A stretch of DNA of 37,462 nt from Egerieimonas sp900552095 (GTDB taxonomy: Bacteria; Bacillota; Clostridia; Lachnospirales; Lachnospiraceae), in the NCBI GenBank assembly GCA_902469965.1, contig CABREP010000018.1, positions 1-37,462 of the forward strand, read 5' to 3'. Positions within the stretch are counted from its first letter, which is position 1. Each line of letters starts with the position of its first letter. The position numbers and the translations under genes are program-made. The notes below the pieces were generated by a model. That model did no database searches and was not told the origin of the DNA. It saw only the letters and a list, made by a program, of their open reading frames with translations. Below, one piece after another: positions 1 through 8,322 of the stretch.

Positions 1-240
1 ATAACCCAGTCCCTCCCACAGCTTCAGAAGCTTCTCCTCCGGACAGTCTGCCAGATCTTCTACCTGGGGGAGTGCCCCCGTAAACCGCTCAAAATATGGT
101 CTTACCGCTTCCACCCTGGTCTGCTGCAGCATAATTTCCGATACCCAGATGTAATACGGATTCTTCTGCTCCCTCCAGGGCAGTTTTCTGTGTCCCCGGC
201 GATACCATTCCACCAGAGGACGCACAATTTCTTCTGTCAT
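1..240 (-). CDS. mutY: A/G-specific adenine glycosylase MutY, N-terminal part (runs off the window)
   Basis: The reverse strand from the ATG at 240 reads open to base 1, giving 80 residues of the N terminus. The stretch with LPWR, PYYIWVSEIMLQQTRVE and a following PYFERF is the hallmark start of MutY, which excises adenine mispaired with 8-oxoguanine in base-excision repair. The Glu in the EIMLQQT region belongs to the family's catalytic neighbourhood. The HhH motif, catalytic Asp and Fe-S cysteines lie outside the window. A GAGGAG ribosome binding site (246-251) overlaps the end of sfsA, so the two are probably translationally coupled in the order sfsA-mutY. Confidence 0.9.
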   Translation of the reverse strand, partial: MTEEIVRPLVEWYRRGHRKLPWREQKNPYYIWVSEIMLQQTRVEAVRPYFERFTGALPQVEDLADCPEEKLLKLWEGLGY

Positions 241-241
241 T

Positions 242-940
242 TTACTCCTCATATCTGTCAAAATCAACCGGCAGCCGCTGATCCAGACGAATCTCATCCG
301 GGCTCACCAGACAGTCAAAGGCCAGTACCTGCACACCCGCACAGGCGATCCTGGCCAGTTCTTCCCCAAATTCCGGCTGACGGATCCAGTTTGCCTGCAC
401 CTTCCGGATTCCCTTCATCTGAACCACAAAGATCAGATAAGCTTCATACCCCTCTTCCAGGCAGGCTGCCAGTTCCCGCATATGTTTCAGCCCTCTCAAG
501 GTAGGCGCATCCGGAAAACGGGCGGTCCCGCCCTCGTCGAGCGTCACGCCTTTCACTTCGAGAAATGCCCTGCGCTCCCCATCTTCCACATAAAAATCAA
601 AGCGGGAATCCCGATACGTCTTTTCTGCCCGGATCCTGGCCATTCGTGAAAAAAGATTCCCCCCGCTCAGCCATTCCTGCACCACCCGGTTTGGAATCTG
701 AGAATCCAGATTAATGATCCTTCCGCTCTTCTGTTCCACCGCGATCAGATCATACTTTGTTTTCCGTCCGGGCGTGTCTGCCTCCTGGAGAAAAACCTTC
801 GCTCCCGGAATCAGAAGTTCCCTGCACCTTCCTGTATTTTTCACATGACAGACCTCCGTATTCTCTCCCACTTTCACATGGGCGACAAAACGGTTCGGCC
901 TGCTCTCAAAAAAGCCTGTTCGTATTCTATCATATTTCAT
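242..940 (-). CDS. sfsA: SfsA family DNA/RNA nuclease-like protein
   Basis: The 232-residue protein has the SfsA signature: the N-terminal SRPNRFVAHV, the HVKNTGRCRELL block, YDLIAVE, DSQIPNRVV and the nuclease-like FDFYVED...FLEVKGVTL segment. SfsA was named for sugar fermentation stimulation in E. coli; the family carries an OB-like domain and a restriction-endonuclease-like domain. I chose the ATG at 940 (MKYDRI) over an in-frame TTG four codons upstream because homologues begin this way, although the ribosome binding site is weak for both. Its stop lies one base before the mutY start, so the pair forms an operon. The physiological role in Firmicutes is unclear. Confidence 0.9.
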   Translation of the reverse strand: MKYDRIRTGFFESRPNRFVAHVKVGENTEVCHVKNTGRCRELLIPGAKVFLQEADTPGRKTKYDLIAVEQKSGRIINLDSQIPNRVVQEWLSGGNLFSRMARIRAEKTYRDSRFDFYVEDGERRAFLEVKGVTLDEGGTARFPDAPTLRGLKHMRELAACLEEGYEAYLIFVVQMKGIRKVQANWIRQPEFGEELARIACAGVQVLAFDCLVSPDEIRLDQRLPVDFDRYEE

Positions 941-981
941 TCCCGTAACCAACCTAATTCATAAAATCTTAAGTAAATTTC

Positions 982-1010
982 TTGCTTTTTCCTCCTCTTC
1001 CTTTTAAAAT
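982..1010 (+). promoter_or_regulatory. Sigma-A promoter of the HAD phosphatase gene
   Basis: TTGCTT (982-987) and TAAAAT (1005-1010) are separated by exactly 17 bases and lie 32 bases before the start codon at 1042. Confidence 0.6.
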
Positions 1011-1041
1011 AGGAGAAACTATAAGAAAAGGAGATCTATGT

Positions 1042-1665
1042 ATGGACAGTATTATTTTCGATGTGGACGGCACGCTCTGGGATTCCACCCCGGTTGTCGC
1101 AAAGGCCTGGACAAAAGTTTTTGCAGCGGAGACCGATTATCATATGATTTTTTCCCCGGAAACCCTGCAGGCTCTTTTCGGCCGCACCCTTCCGGTCATC
1201 GCAGAAATCCTGATGCCAGATCTTCCCGCCCCGCGCCGGCTGGAAATTATCGAAACCTGCTGCGAGGAAGAACACCGCGCTCTCCTTTCCTGCCGGGAAA
1301 ACCTTCTCTTCACCGGCGTCAGAGAAACGCTCCGTCAGCTTTCCCGGCGCTTCCCTCTCTATCTTGTCAGCAACTGCGAAGCCGGATATATCGATGTCTT
1401 CTTTCACTGCACCGGCCTTGGCTCCTTCTTTCAGGACGCCCTCTGCCCCGGCGACACGGGCCTTGGAAAGGCCGAAAATATCCTGCAGATGATGAAAAAA
1501 CATAACCTGCGCTCTCCCATCTACGTCGGGGACACTGCGGGCGACGAGGCCGCCTCACGCCAGGCTGAAATCCCATTTTTCTACGCCTCCTACGGATTTG
1601 GCCGGGCCGTTTCTCCCGATTCCGTTCTCTCCTCCTTCTCAGATCTGCTGGCACTTCTTCACTAG
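1042..1665 (+). CDS. HAD-superfamily hydrolase, phosphoglycolate phosphatase-like
   Basis: The 207-residue protein carries all four HAD motifs: DVDGT near residues 7-11 (nucleophile Asp), SNCE (motif II Ser), the Lys in GLGKAEN (motif III) and GDTAGDEAAS (motif IV acids). The helical cap between motifs I and II is of the Gph/beta-phosphoglucomutase type. Such enzymes dephosphorylate small phosphorylated metabolites, but the substrate cannot be read from sequence. The start at 1042 is preceded by AAGGAG at 1028-1033 with good spacing; a nearer ATG at 1038 is out of frame. The gene is monocistronic, divergent from sfsA and convergent with the L,D-transpeptidase gene. Confidence 0.85.
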   Translation: MDSIIFDVDGTLWDSTPVVAKAWTKVFAAETDYHMIFSPETLQALFGRTLPVIAEILMPDLPAPRRLEIIETCCEEEHRALLSCRENLLFTGVRETLRQLSRRFPLYLVSNCEAGYIDVFFHCTGLGSFFQDALCPGDTGLGKAENILQMMKKHNLRSPIYVGDTAGDEAASRQAEIPFFYASYGFGRAVSPDSVLSSFSDLLALLH

Positions 1666-1686
1666 ATCCTTGTCCTCTCCTTTTCC

Positions 1687-1711
1687 GGGCTGTCACCGCA
1701 GATGACAGCCC
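1687..1711. other. Perfect 9-bp hairpin across the stop codon of the L,D-transpeptidase gene
   Basis: GGGCTGTCA (1687-1695) and TGACAGCCC (1703-1711) flank a 7-base loop between the convergent HAD and transpeptidase genes. Neither side has a T tract, so it is not a standard intrinsic terminator. It could protect 3' ends or work as an atypical terminator in both directions. Confidence 0.5.
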
Positions 1712-3129
1712 TCCGGATAATAGCAGATCACCGGAGTTCCCACCTCCACCAGACTGTACAGCTGCTTGGCTGCCGCCCCCGGCAGGTTAATGCATCCGTG
1801 AGAACCGCTGTAAATATATTTCTCCCCTCCAAAGTAAGAATTCCAGTCCGCATCGTGAAGACCGATTCCCCCGTTAAAAGGCATCCAGTAAGCCACCGGA
1901 GTTTCATACTCCGGTTTTCCCGTCGAGGGCATGATCTCTCCTCTGAGCACCCGGTTCCTCTGTTTAAAATAAATCGAATAAATGCCTTCCGGCGTGTAGC
2001 GGCTTCTCACCATGGTCCCGGTCACCACATCGCTGTCCAGCACACACTGCCCGTTCTGGTAAAACCACATATGCTGAGCGGACAGATCAATCTCCACATA
2101 CGTATTTCCGATCCCTCCATTTTCCAGCGTATCCGCCCCTCTCTGCTTGTACAGCGGCTCCCGCACAGTCACCGCGCCGGAAGCCAGCTCCCCCCGGAGT
2201 TTTTCTTTCTCCTTCGCACTTGCCATCAGCCAGCCGTAAGATCCTCCGGACAGCGTATATTCCCCGTGAGTGGTAGACTTAAATGTCCTCTCCTTTCCCA
2301 CACTGTCGATCCGCCCTTCCATCTCTTTAATAAAAGCGCTCAGATTCTGCTCATACACCGCCTCTTCTTTATAATAATTTCCGGCTTCATCCTGACAGAG
2401 CCAGCCTTTCAGAGTATTTCCGTCCAGCACCAGTTCTTCCCCGCCGGGAAGCTGATACGTAATGCTGGCATTGGCCAGCTGATTCAGCTGTTCCTGCTGT
2501 GCAAAGAGAAGCGGATCATCCTGCCGTACCGCGGGAGTTTCATAGAGCCCCGCCTCTTCTGCAGAAACCTCTCTTTTCCCTTCCCGCACAGCCTGCTCCA
2601 GCACATTCTTTAACTCTTCCGTCTTCAAAAGATTCCCTTCCGTCTCCGGCTGGATCACAAAACCTCCCTCCTGATACACAAGCCGGGCATCCTCCGGCGC
2701 TGTCATCTTCTCCCGGTCAAGCTGAGGCAGGCTGTCCACAAATTCCCCCAGCATCTTCCGGTTAAAATCCACATTTTCCCCCACCTCATACTCTCTGGGA
2801 GAAAACATGGCAGGAAGCCACATCCACCCGCTCTGTTCCTGCAGGATCTCTTCCACCCCTCCGTCCGAAACATAATGATAATCCATATCCTCCGGTTTCA
2901 GTATAACCTCCTGTCCGTCCCGGAAAATCAGCTTCAGATCGTAGTCCTCTGCCTGCCGTCGGATCACTTCCTCCGTATCCTCCAGCGTCATCTTCCCGCA
3001 GACCGTCTGATTAATCCTCGTTCCCGGGAGCAGCCTGTCCTCATATTGCCAGGACACCGCGCCGTAAACGGCCGCCCCCAAAAAGATGGCCGTTCCGGCT
3101 GCCAGGATTATCTTTTGCTCCTTTTTCAT
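1693..3129 (-). CDS. L,D-transpeptidase (YkuD) with N-terminal anchor and peptidoglycan-binding-like domains
   Basis: The 478-residue protein starts with a short basic segment and one hydrophobic helix (about residues 5-26), giving a membrane anchor or uncleaved signal. A long middle part (about 35-310) resembles the PG_binding_4-type domains seen in clostridial transpeptidases. The C-terminal YkuD domain runs from YVEIDLSAQHMWFYQNG to the end. The catalytic motif appears as H-D-A-D in GIGLHDAD and SGSHGCINLP, whose Cys is the nucleophile. These enzymes make 3-3 peptidoglycan cross-links outside the membrane and resist most penicillins. I chose the ATG at 3129, preceded by GGGGGAAGAG, over a TTG at 3147. 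It is monocistronic. Confidence 0.9.
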   Translation of the reverse strand: MKKEQKIILAAGTAIFLGAAVYGAVSWQYEDRLLPGTRINQTVCGKMTLEDTEEVIRRQAEDYDLKLIFRDGQEVILKPEDMDYHYVSDGGVEEILQEQSGWMWLPAMFSPREYEVGENVDFNRKMLGEFVDSLPQLDREKMTAPEDARLVYQEGGFVIQPETEGNLLKTEELKNVLEQAVREGKREVSAEEAGLYETPAVRQDDPLLFAQQEQLNQLANASITYQLPGGEELVLDGNTLKGWLCQDEAGNYYKEEAVYEQNLSAFIKEMEGRIDSVGKERTFKSTTHGEYTLSGGSYGWLMASAKEKEKLRGELASGAVTVREPLYKQRGADTLENGGIGNTYVEIDLSAQHMWFYQNGQCVLDSDVVTGTMVRSRYTPEGIYSIYFKQRNRVLRGEIMPSTGKPEYETPVAYWMPFNGGIGLHDADWNSYFGGEKYIYSGSHGCINLPGAAAKQLYSLVEVGTPVICYYPEGCHLR

Positions 3130-3180
3130 CTCTCTTCCCCCGCTCAAAATTTATTTCTGCTGCAAAATCCCTTCCTATAA

Positions 3181-3186
3181 ATTATA
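3181..3186 (-). promoter_or_regulatory. Possible -10 box for the L,D-transpeptidase gene
   Basis: The minus strand reads TATAAT here, about 52 bases before the start codon. No convincing -35 box is visible at 16-18 bases, so this is a weak call. Confidence 0.3.
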
Positions 3187-3217
3187 GCCCGGCCAGTCAG
3201 GAATATACCCGCCTGTT

Positions 3218-4348
3218 TTACTTCATCTGTTCTTCCAGATATTCCTGCACATACGGAAGCGCAGCCCCGATGCAGGCCGGCAGATTTCCACAGCGGCTCA
3301 CTTCTATGAAACGCTCTTCCACCGGAAAAGCAGACACCTCCCGCACCAGCTGATGCAGGTAGTCAATATCCTCTTCTGTCAGATACCGGGACAGAAGACC
3401 TCCCAGAATAATATGGCTGTTGATCGTCATATGAAGGTTATCGATAGCCACCGCCCAGTATTTCAGATATTTCACCCACCGCTTCTGATGTGTCTGGGAT
3501 CCTCCCCGCAGTTTCCGGAAAAAGCTCTGGATATCTTCCTGATGCTTCAGAAGCCCGTGCAGGGAACAGTAGGCATTTACGCAGCCCTTCTTCCCGCAGT
3601 AGCAGGGTCTCCCGTTCGGCACGATCGTCATATGCTCAAAAATACCGCTCTTATAAGGACCATCCTGAAAATATTTCCGGCCGATAATCATGGCTCCGCT
3701 GACATCTTCTCTGACATTAAAATAAATTGCATTTTTTAAAGAAGGCTGATTCCAGAGCTCCACATTCGCCACCGATTCCGCATCATGATTGAACCGGCAC
3801 GGATAGGGAATCCTTTTTGAAAATTCCTGAATATCCAGCCCGTCGCAGTCCAGAATCTTTCCATAAATAATGTGACTTCCATCAGAAGAAATCAGAGCCT
3901 GGATCGCAATCCCCACGCCCAGGATCTGTTCTTCCTCTGCCTCCAGGCTGTCGATAAACCGGCGGATATCAGCGCAGACCTGTTCCAGATACGTCTCTTC
4001 CATAGAAAAAATCTGCCAGCGCTTTTCATACTTCAAAAGTTCCCCGTAGAGATCCACAGCGGCCAGCTCAAAATGATCCGCCACAATTTCAACGCCTATG
4101 GCTACCTTTTTCAGCGCCTCATACTCATACAGGTTGGCTTTGCGCCCTCCCGTTGAATCTGCCAGCCCGTTGATCCGCAGGATCTCCTCCTGCATCAGTT
4201 CCTTCAGAATCTGGGCAGTAGTAGGACGGCTCAGCCCGGTCTCCTTCTGTATCATCAGCGGAGTGGCCTTTTTCTGTTTATATAAATAGCGCAGTATCAT
4301 TTTTTTATTATTTTCTTTTAAAGTACTGACTGTAAAACTTCCACTCAT
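3218..4348 (-). CDS. ROK-family transcriptional repressor, candidate regulator of the adjacent sugar module
   Basis: The 376-residue protein begins with a winged helix-turn-helix (about residues 10-60; the segment with KKATPLMIQKETGLSRPTTAQIL is the recognition helix). A GGRKANLY linker follows, then a ROK domain. The ROK zinc motif appears as CYCGKKGC, preceded by EHMTIVPNG, which keeps the conserved His. The usual sugar-contacting ND pair is represented by HDAES, and no ATP-binding site is evident, so it should be a repressor rather than a kinase. The start at 4348 has GGGGAG upstream; an upstream in-frame extension lacks support. It follows the ABC/HPr-like operon but has its own promoter behind a terminator. 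Its ligand is probably the sugar handled by that operon. Confidence 0.85.
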   Translation of the reverse strand: MSGSFTVSTLKENNKKMILRYLYKQKKATPLMIQKETGLSRPTTAQILKELMQEEILRINGLADSTGGRKANLYEYEALKKVAIGVEIVADHFELAAVDLYGELLKYEKRWQIFSMEETYLEQVCADIRRFIDSLEAEEEQILGVGIAIQALISSDGSHIIYGKILDCDGLDIQEFSKRIPYPCRFNHDAESVANVELWNQPSLKNAIYFNVREDVSGAMIIGRKYFQDGPYKSGIFEHMTIVPNGRPCYCGKKGCVNAYCSLHGLLKHQEDIQSFFRKLRGGSQTHQKRWVKYLKYWAVAIDNLHMTINSHIILGGLLSRYLTEEDIDYLHQLVREVSAFPVEERFIEVSRCGNLPACIGAALPYVQEYLEEQMK

Positions 4349-4379
4349 CTTTTCGTCTCCCCGACTTTTGCTTTTTCCT

Positions 4380-4388
4380 ATTATACCA
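4380..4388 (-). promoter_or_regulatory. Extended -10 promoter of the ROK repressor gene
   Basis: The minus strand reads TGGTATAAT, an extended -10 element (TGn-TATAAT), 32 bases before the ROK start codon. The -35 region is poor (TTTCTT), which fits the extended -10 type. It lies directly downstream of the terminator tail. Confidence 0.55.
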
Positions 4389-4400
4389 AAAATCTGCCCA

Positions 4401-4445
4401 AAAAGAAATCCCCCGGAAACAGACCTCACTTTTCTGTCCCCGGGG
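4401..4445 (-). terminator. Intrinsic terminator of the ABC importer/HPr-like operon
   Basis: A 13-bp stem (4411-4423 with 4433-4445, two G-U pairs) with a 9-base loop is followed on the minus strand by GATTTCTTTTT. It starts 15 bases after the HPr-like stop codon and separates that operon from the ROK gene. Confidence 0.8.
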
Positions 4446-4459
4446 AAACTTTCTTTTCT

Positions 4460-4690
4460 TTACTTCACTGTCTCGCCGATCGTTTCAATTTTTCTGTGAA
4501 ATTCTTTATTTTCACTGACCAGCAGAACCGGCTCCTGAAAATTCAGCGCGTACATTCCAATATAGCTTTTGGCATCGATCACCACCGTGCTGTCTTCATT
4601 GTGAAATGCCACATCATCCGGGCACTGTGTCGCCAGTCTCTGGATTGCCTGAAGCTGATCGATCGTCGTAAATAATTTTTTTGTAACCAT
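4460..4690 (-). CDS. HPr-like (Crh-like) protein lacking the phosphorylatable histidine
   Basis: This 76-residue protein has the length and layout of HPr. The region DAKSYIGMYAL (residues 39-49) matches the HPr helix that carries regulatory Ser46 (KSIMG), with the serine kept at residue 42. At the position of the active-site loop (GIHARPA in HPr) it reads QLQAIQRLA, so the PEP-dependent His15 site is gone. Bacillus Crh is likewise His-less but Ser-bearing and acts as a regulatory co-effector. It lies 24 bases after the binding-protein gene in an ABC operon, an unusual place for an HPr paralogue. A ribosome binding site (AAAGGCG) is present. The fold call is fairly sure; regulatory rather than transport function is inference. 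Confidence 0.7.
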   Translation of the reverse strand: MVTKKLFTTIDQLQAIQRLATQCPDDVAFHNEDSTVVIDAKSYIGMYALNFQEPVLLVSENKEFHRKIETIGETVK

Positions 4691-4714
4691 AAGTCTGTCG
4701 CCTTTCCCGCCGGA

Positions 4715-5728
4715 TTATTTCACCATCGTGGCAAAATCCAGTTCTTTATCCGCATAATCTTTTACATTTTCCGTATCGATTACTACGGTTCCCGCATCTA
4801 CAAACTCCTCTACTTCTTCGCCGTTTAAGACTTTAAGCGCAGTGTCCACTGCAGTCTGTCCCAGCAGTACCGGATCGTTGGATGCTGTACAGGCATACTT
4901 GCCTTCCTCAATCTGCAGAACGGCCTCCATCAGTCCGTCTACGCCGCAGACTTTGATATCATTGAATCCCTGCTCTGCACACACCTGCGCTGCTCCCAGA
5001 GCCATATCGTCATTGTGTCCGAAGATCGCCACCACGTCCTTGTTGGCCTGAAGCAGATCCTGTGTTGCCGGAATCGCCTTGGAACGGTCATAATCACAGT
5101 AAGAAGACTGCACGATCTTTAATCCGGGAACTTTCTCAATCGCCTCATGGAATCCATCCCGGCGGTTCATCATCGTAGTAGAGCCGGCGGTTCCCTGGAT
5201 CTCCAGAATCGTTCCCTGTGCGCTCTCACCGCCCAGAAGTTCGATCAGACGCTCTCCGACCAGACGTCCCATCTCCACGTTGTCTCTTCCAACCCAGGCT
5301 GTATAACCCTTCTTTACATTCTTGTCCACCGTAATAACCGGCACATTCGCATTGTTGCAGGCCTCAATTCCCGCGGAAGGCCCATCTTCATTTACCGGAT
5401 TGATGATCAGAGCGTCAATCCCCTGGGACAGAAGATCCTGAATATCCTTATTCTGTTTTACAATGTCATTGTCCGCATTTAAGGATACCACCTTCACCCC
5501 TTTTGTCTCCGCATAATCCTCGATAATCGGGGTCATGTTGGCAAAAAAGGGAGTGTCCTGGGAACAGTTGGAAAATCCTATGGTAAATTCCCCGTCTTTT
5601 TCTGCAGAATCACCCTTGTTATCCTCTGTCTTGGATCCTTCCGGCTCCTTCTTCTCCCCGCATCCGGCCAGTGCGCCTGCTGCCAGTGTCATCGCCATCA
5701 CCATTGCCATCATTTTTCTTCGTTTCAT
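4715..5728 (-). CDS. Ribose/galactose-type sugar ABC transporter substrate-binding lipoprotein
   Basis: The 337-residue protein opens with a lipoprotein signal peptide ending LAGC (Cys23), followed by a charged Glu/Lys/Asp linker. It then has a periplasmic-binding-protein type 1 fold: FTIGFSNCSQDTPFF at the first strand, the LLSQGIDALIINPV and VPVITVDKN segments, and GHNDDMALGA in the second lobe, all typical of RbsB/Peripla_BP_4 proteins. These bind monosaccharides or polyols outside the membrane. The ligand cannot be assigned from sequence, but the divergent operon points to a C4 polyol or ketose. It follows the permease gene with a 20-base gap and an AAGGAG ribosome binding site. Confidence 0.88.
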   Translation of the reverse strand: MKRRKMMAMVMAMTLAAGALAGCGEKKEPEGSKTEDNKGDSAEKDGEFTIGFSNCSQDTPFFANMTPIIEDYAETKGVKVVSLNADNDIVKQNKDIQDLLSQGIDALIINPVNEDGPSAGIEACNNANVPVITVDKNVKKGYTAWVGRDNVEMGRLVGERLIELLGGESAQGTILEIQGTAGSTTMMNRRDGFHEAIEKVPGLKIVQSSYCDYDRSKAIPATQDLLQANKDVVAIFGHNDDMALGAAQVCAEQGFNDIKVCGVDGLMEAVLQIEEGKYACTASNDPVLLGQTAVDTALKVLNGEEVEEFVDAGTVVIDTENVKDYADKELDFATMVK

Positions 5729-5748
5729 ACTCTTCGCTCCTTTTATTT

Positions 5749-6729
5749 TTATTTTTTACTGCTCTTTTTCCCGTTTTCCCTTGCCACAAACTGATTCAGA
5801 AGCAGGGCGAACACAATAATTGCTCCCTTGGCAATCCTCTGATAATAAGACGGAAGACCTACCAGGTTAAAGATATTCGTGATAATCTGAAGCAGAAAGA
5901 CTCCGCCAAAAGTTCCGGCTATCGAGCCCACGCCGCCGCTTAAGCTGGCTCCGCCGATTACGCTGGCTGCGATCGCATCCAGTTCGTATCCGGTTCCCGC
6001 TGTCGGCTGTCCGGTGGACATCCAGGAAGCCGTCAGAATTCCCGCAAAGCCGGCAAGCAGACTGCTGATCACATAAGTAAGGGCATAATTTTTCTTTGTT
6101 TTAATACCGGAAAGCATCGCCGCTTCCCTGTTTCCTCCAATCGCAAACAGGCTTCTGCCAAATACGGTATATTTCAATACCAGAACAAAAATCACTGTCA
6201 GAATGATCCAGAATACGCCGCTGACCGCTACTTTTCCTCCGATAAAGCCGCCGCCCAGAAAATGGAAGGTCTCTCCCAGTCCGAACACCGGATTTCCGCT
6301 AGTCACAAGCAGAGCCGCTCCTCTTGCCACCTCCATCATCGCCAGAGAAGCGATGAAATCCGGAAGGTGGAATCTGGCAATCAGAACTCCGTTTACCAGT
6401 CCCAGCGCTGCGCTGACTGCCAGCGCCGCAAGACATCCCACAACGATCGACGCCACGCTGCCGCCCATTTTTTCCACAATAAGAGAGACAATCATCCCGG
6501 AAAAAGCAAGCACGGATCCCACAGAAAGGTCAATTCCTCCCAGCAGGATTACCAACGTCATACCAATCGCAACGATTCCCGGAATCGACGCCTGCTGCAG
6601 CAGATTCAGGAAATTTCCTATAGTCAGAAAGTCCGGAGACAGCACCGCCGAGATAATGATAAATATAACAAGTAAAATAATCAGGTTGTATTTCTTTAAA
6701 ATTTCTCCAAATGACATTTTTTCTTTCAC
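5749..6729 (-). CDS. Ribose-type ABC transporter permease (RbsC-like)
   Basis: The 326-residue, highly hydrophobic protein has about nine to ten membrane segments and the BPD_transp_2 signature GMTLVILLGGIDLSVGSVLAFSGM near residues 57-80. A second conserved cytoplasmic loop, FAIGGNREAAMLSGI, contacts the ATPase, and GGASLSGGVGSIAGTFGG is the usual late family motif. The start is GTG at 6729, with GGGAGGAG six bases upstream and a GTGA overlap with the stop of the ATPase gene, implying translational coupling. It forms the channel of the importer with the flanking ATPase and binding lipoprotein. Confidence 0.9.
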   Translation of the reverse strand: MKEKMSFGEILKKYNLIILLVIFIIISAVLSPDFLTIGNFLNLLQQASIPGIVAIGMTLVILLGGIDLSVGSVLAFSGMIVSLIVEKMGGSVASIVVGCLAALAVSAALGLVNGVLIARFHLPDFIASLAMMEVARGAALLVTSGNPVFGLGETFHFLGGGFIGGKVAVSGVFWIILTVIFVLVLKYTVFGRSLFAIGGNREAAMLSGIKTKKNYALTYVISSLLAGFAGILTASWMSTGQPTAGTGYELDAIAASVIGGASLSGGVGSIAGTFGGVFLLQIITNIFNLVGLPSYYQRIAKGAIIVFALLLNQFVARENGKKSSKK

Positions 6730-8234
6730 GATGCGCTCCTCCCAACTACAGATGCATGCAGAATCTGGTCTGCATTAAAGTTTGCTTTATTCACTTCCAT
6801 TACCTGCCTGCCGTCGTACATGACATGGATATTGTCACAGACACGCAAAAGTTCCTGCAATTCCGAAGATACTACGATCACACTCTTGCCGGCCGCAGTC
6901 ATCTCCCGGATCAGCTTATAGATCTCCTCTTTTGCAACCACATCAATCCCCTGCGTTGGTTCATCCAGAAGCAGAATATCGCAGTCCTGCAAAAGCCACT
7001 TTGCCAGGATCACTTTCTGCTGATTTCCGCCCGAGAGATTTCCCGTTTTTGTAAAAATCGACGGTGTTTTCACCTTCAGCTTCTGTACATACTCCCCGCA
7101 GATTTTGTTCATATCCGGATAGCAGAGCTTTCCTCCCTTTTTAAAAGACTTCAGTGCCACCATACACATGTTTTCCCACACACTCAGGGGGAGAACCAAT
7201 CCCTGGGTCTTTCTGCTCTCCGGCGCCAGCCCGATCCCGTGCCCGATCGCCTCGTGGATGCTCCTGAATTCTGCCTTTTCTCCCCGGATCTTCATCTGAC
7301 CGCTCCGGATCGGCGTGATTCCGAAAATAGACTGGAGAATCTCCGTCCTTCCCGCCCCCACCAGGCCGTACAATCCCAGGATTTCTCCTTTATGAAGCTT
7401 TAATGAAACGTCCTCCACTTTATCATTGCTCATATGATCCAGTTCCAGCACCACCTCAGAAGATACTTTATGTACTTCTGCCTCTTCATTCATAATCTGT
7501 GAGATCTTAATTCCTGTCATATATTCTACCAGGCGATCCTCATTCAGGTTTTTTGCCTCCTCACAGACCACAAATTTTCCGTCCCGAAGAACTGTGATCC
7601 TGTCTCCCACCGTAAAAAGTTCTTCCAGATGATGGGAAATATAGATGATCGTAATTCCCTTCGCCTTGAGATCCCCGATCACTTTTACCAGAATCTCAAA
7701 TTCCGACTGGGAAAGGGTGGAAGACGGCTCATCCATAACAATCAGTTTCGCATTACAGGCAAGGGCTTTCATAATCTCTGTCAGCTGCCTCTGCCCCACA
7801 TTCAGAGAAGATACCCTGGCCTTCGCATCAATTTTTACATTCAGTTCATCTGCCAGGCGCTGCGTCTGCTCATATACCTTCTTCCAGTCAACCCCGCCTA
7901 GGGAATTTCTGGGGTAATTGTTTACATAGACATTTTCTCCCACCGTCAGTTCATTAAAAAGCGACAGTTCCTGGTAGATAACCGCGATTCCTTCATCCCG
8001 CCTCTTCTGTGTTCCGTGAGACTTCAGGACTTTTCCGTCAAAATAAATTTCTCCGGCATCTTTTTCATAGGCTCCTGAAAGAATCTTCATTAAAGTAGAC
8101 TTTCCTGCGCCGTTCGCTCCGATCAGACAGTGGACTTCGCCGTAACGCACATTAAAATCTACGTTATCTAGAGCCTTTACACCGGGGAATATCTTCAGGA
8201 TCTGTCTCATCTCCAAAATATTTTTCTCTTCCAC
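6726..8234 (-). CDS. Ribose-type ABC transporter ATPase with two nucleotide-binding domains (RbsA-like)
   Basis: The 502-residue protein contains two ABC domains in tandem. The first has Walker A GANGAGKST (about residues 40-48), the signature LNVGQRQL and Walker B LIVMDEPSS. The second has a degenerate Walker A (GLVGAGRTE) but a good signature (LSGGNQQK) and Walker B (ILLLDEPTQGID). This asymmetry is normal for carbohydrate uptake (CUT2) ATPases. The start is GTG at 8234, preceded by AAGGAGGG at six bases. It is the first gene of the minus-strand operon (ATPase, permease, binding protein, HPr-like), transcribed from a promoter covered by a palindrome. Confidence 0.92.
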   Translation of the reverse strand: MEEKNILEMRQILKIFPGVKALDNVDFNVRYGEVHCLIGANGAGKSTLMKILSGAYEKDAGEIYFDGKVLKSHGTQKRRDEGIAVIYQELSLFNELTVGENVYVNNYPRNSLGGVDWKKVYEQTQRLADELNVKIDAKARVSSLNVGQRQLTEIMKALACNAKLIVMDEPSSTLSQSEFEILVKVIGDLKAKGITIIYISHHLEELFTVGDRITVLRDGKFVVCEEAKNLNEDRLVEYMTGIKISQIMNEEAEVHKVSSEVVLELDHMSNDKVEDVSLKLHKGEILGLYGLVGAGRTEILQSIFGITPIRSGQMKIRGEKAEFRSIHEAIGHGIGLAPESRKTQGLVLPLSVWENMCMVALKSFKKGGKLCYPDMNKICGEYVQKLKVKTPSIFTKTGNLSGGNQQKVILAKWLLQDCDILLLDEPTQGIDVVAKEEIYKLIREMTAAGKSVIVVSSELQELLRVCDNIHVMYDGRQVMEVNKANFNADQILHASVVGRSAS

Positions 8235-8271
8235 CAGTTTCCCTCCTTCTCCGTTTTTGTTCTCGTGCCAG

Positions 8272-8294
8272 TTATGTATATATCTTTTACATAA
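8272..8294. promoter_or_regulatory. Operator copy B: 23-bp palindrome at the ABC operon transcription start
   Basis: TTATGTA (8272-8278) and TACATAA (8288-8294) form a perfect 7-bp inverted repeat with a 9-base spacer. Read in the direction of the ABC operon it begins at the last base of the -10 box and covers the expected start site, so a bound repressor would block initiation. An equivalent copy lies at 8671-8693. Confidence 0.7.
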
Positions 8295-8322
8295 TCATAT
8301 TCTAAGTTTTATTTTCTGTCAA
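8294..8322 (-). promoter_or_regulatory. Sigma-A promoter of the ABC importer operon
   Basis: On the minus strand TTGACA (8317-8322) and TATGAT (8294-8299) are separated by exactly 17 bases, about 60 bases before the GTG start. Confidence 0.8.

Noticed and set aside
4098..4289. Plus-strand 63-codon frame antisense to the ROK gene
   Set aside because: Antisense shadow without initiation signals; the ROK helix-turn-helix lies on the other strand.
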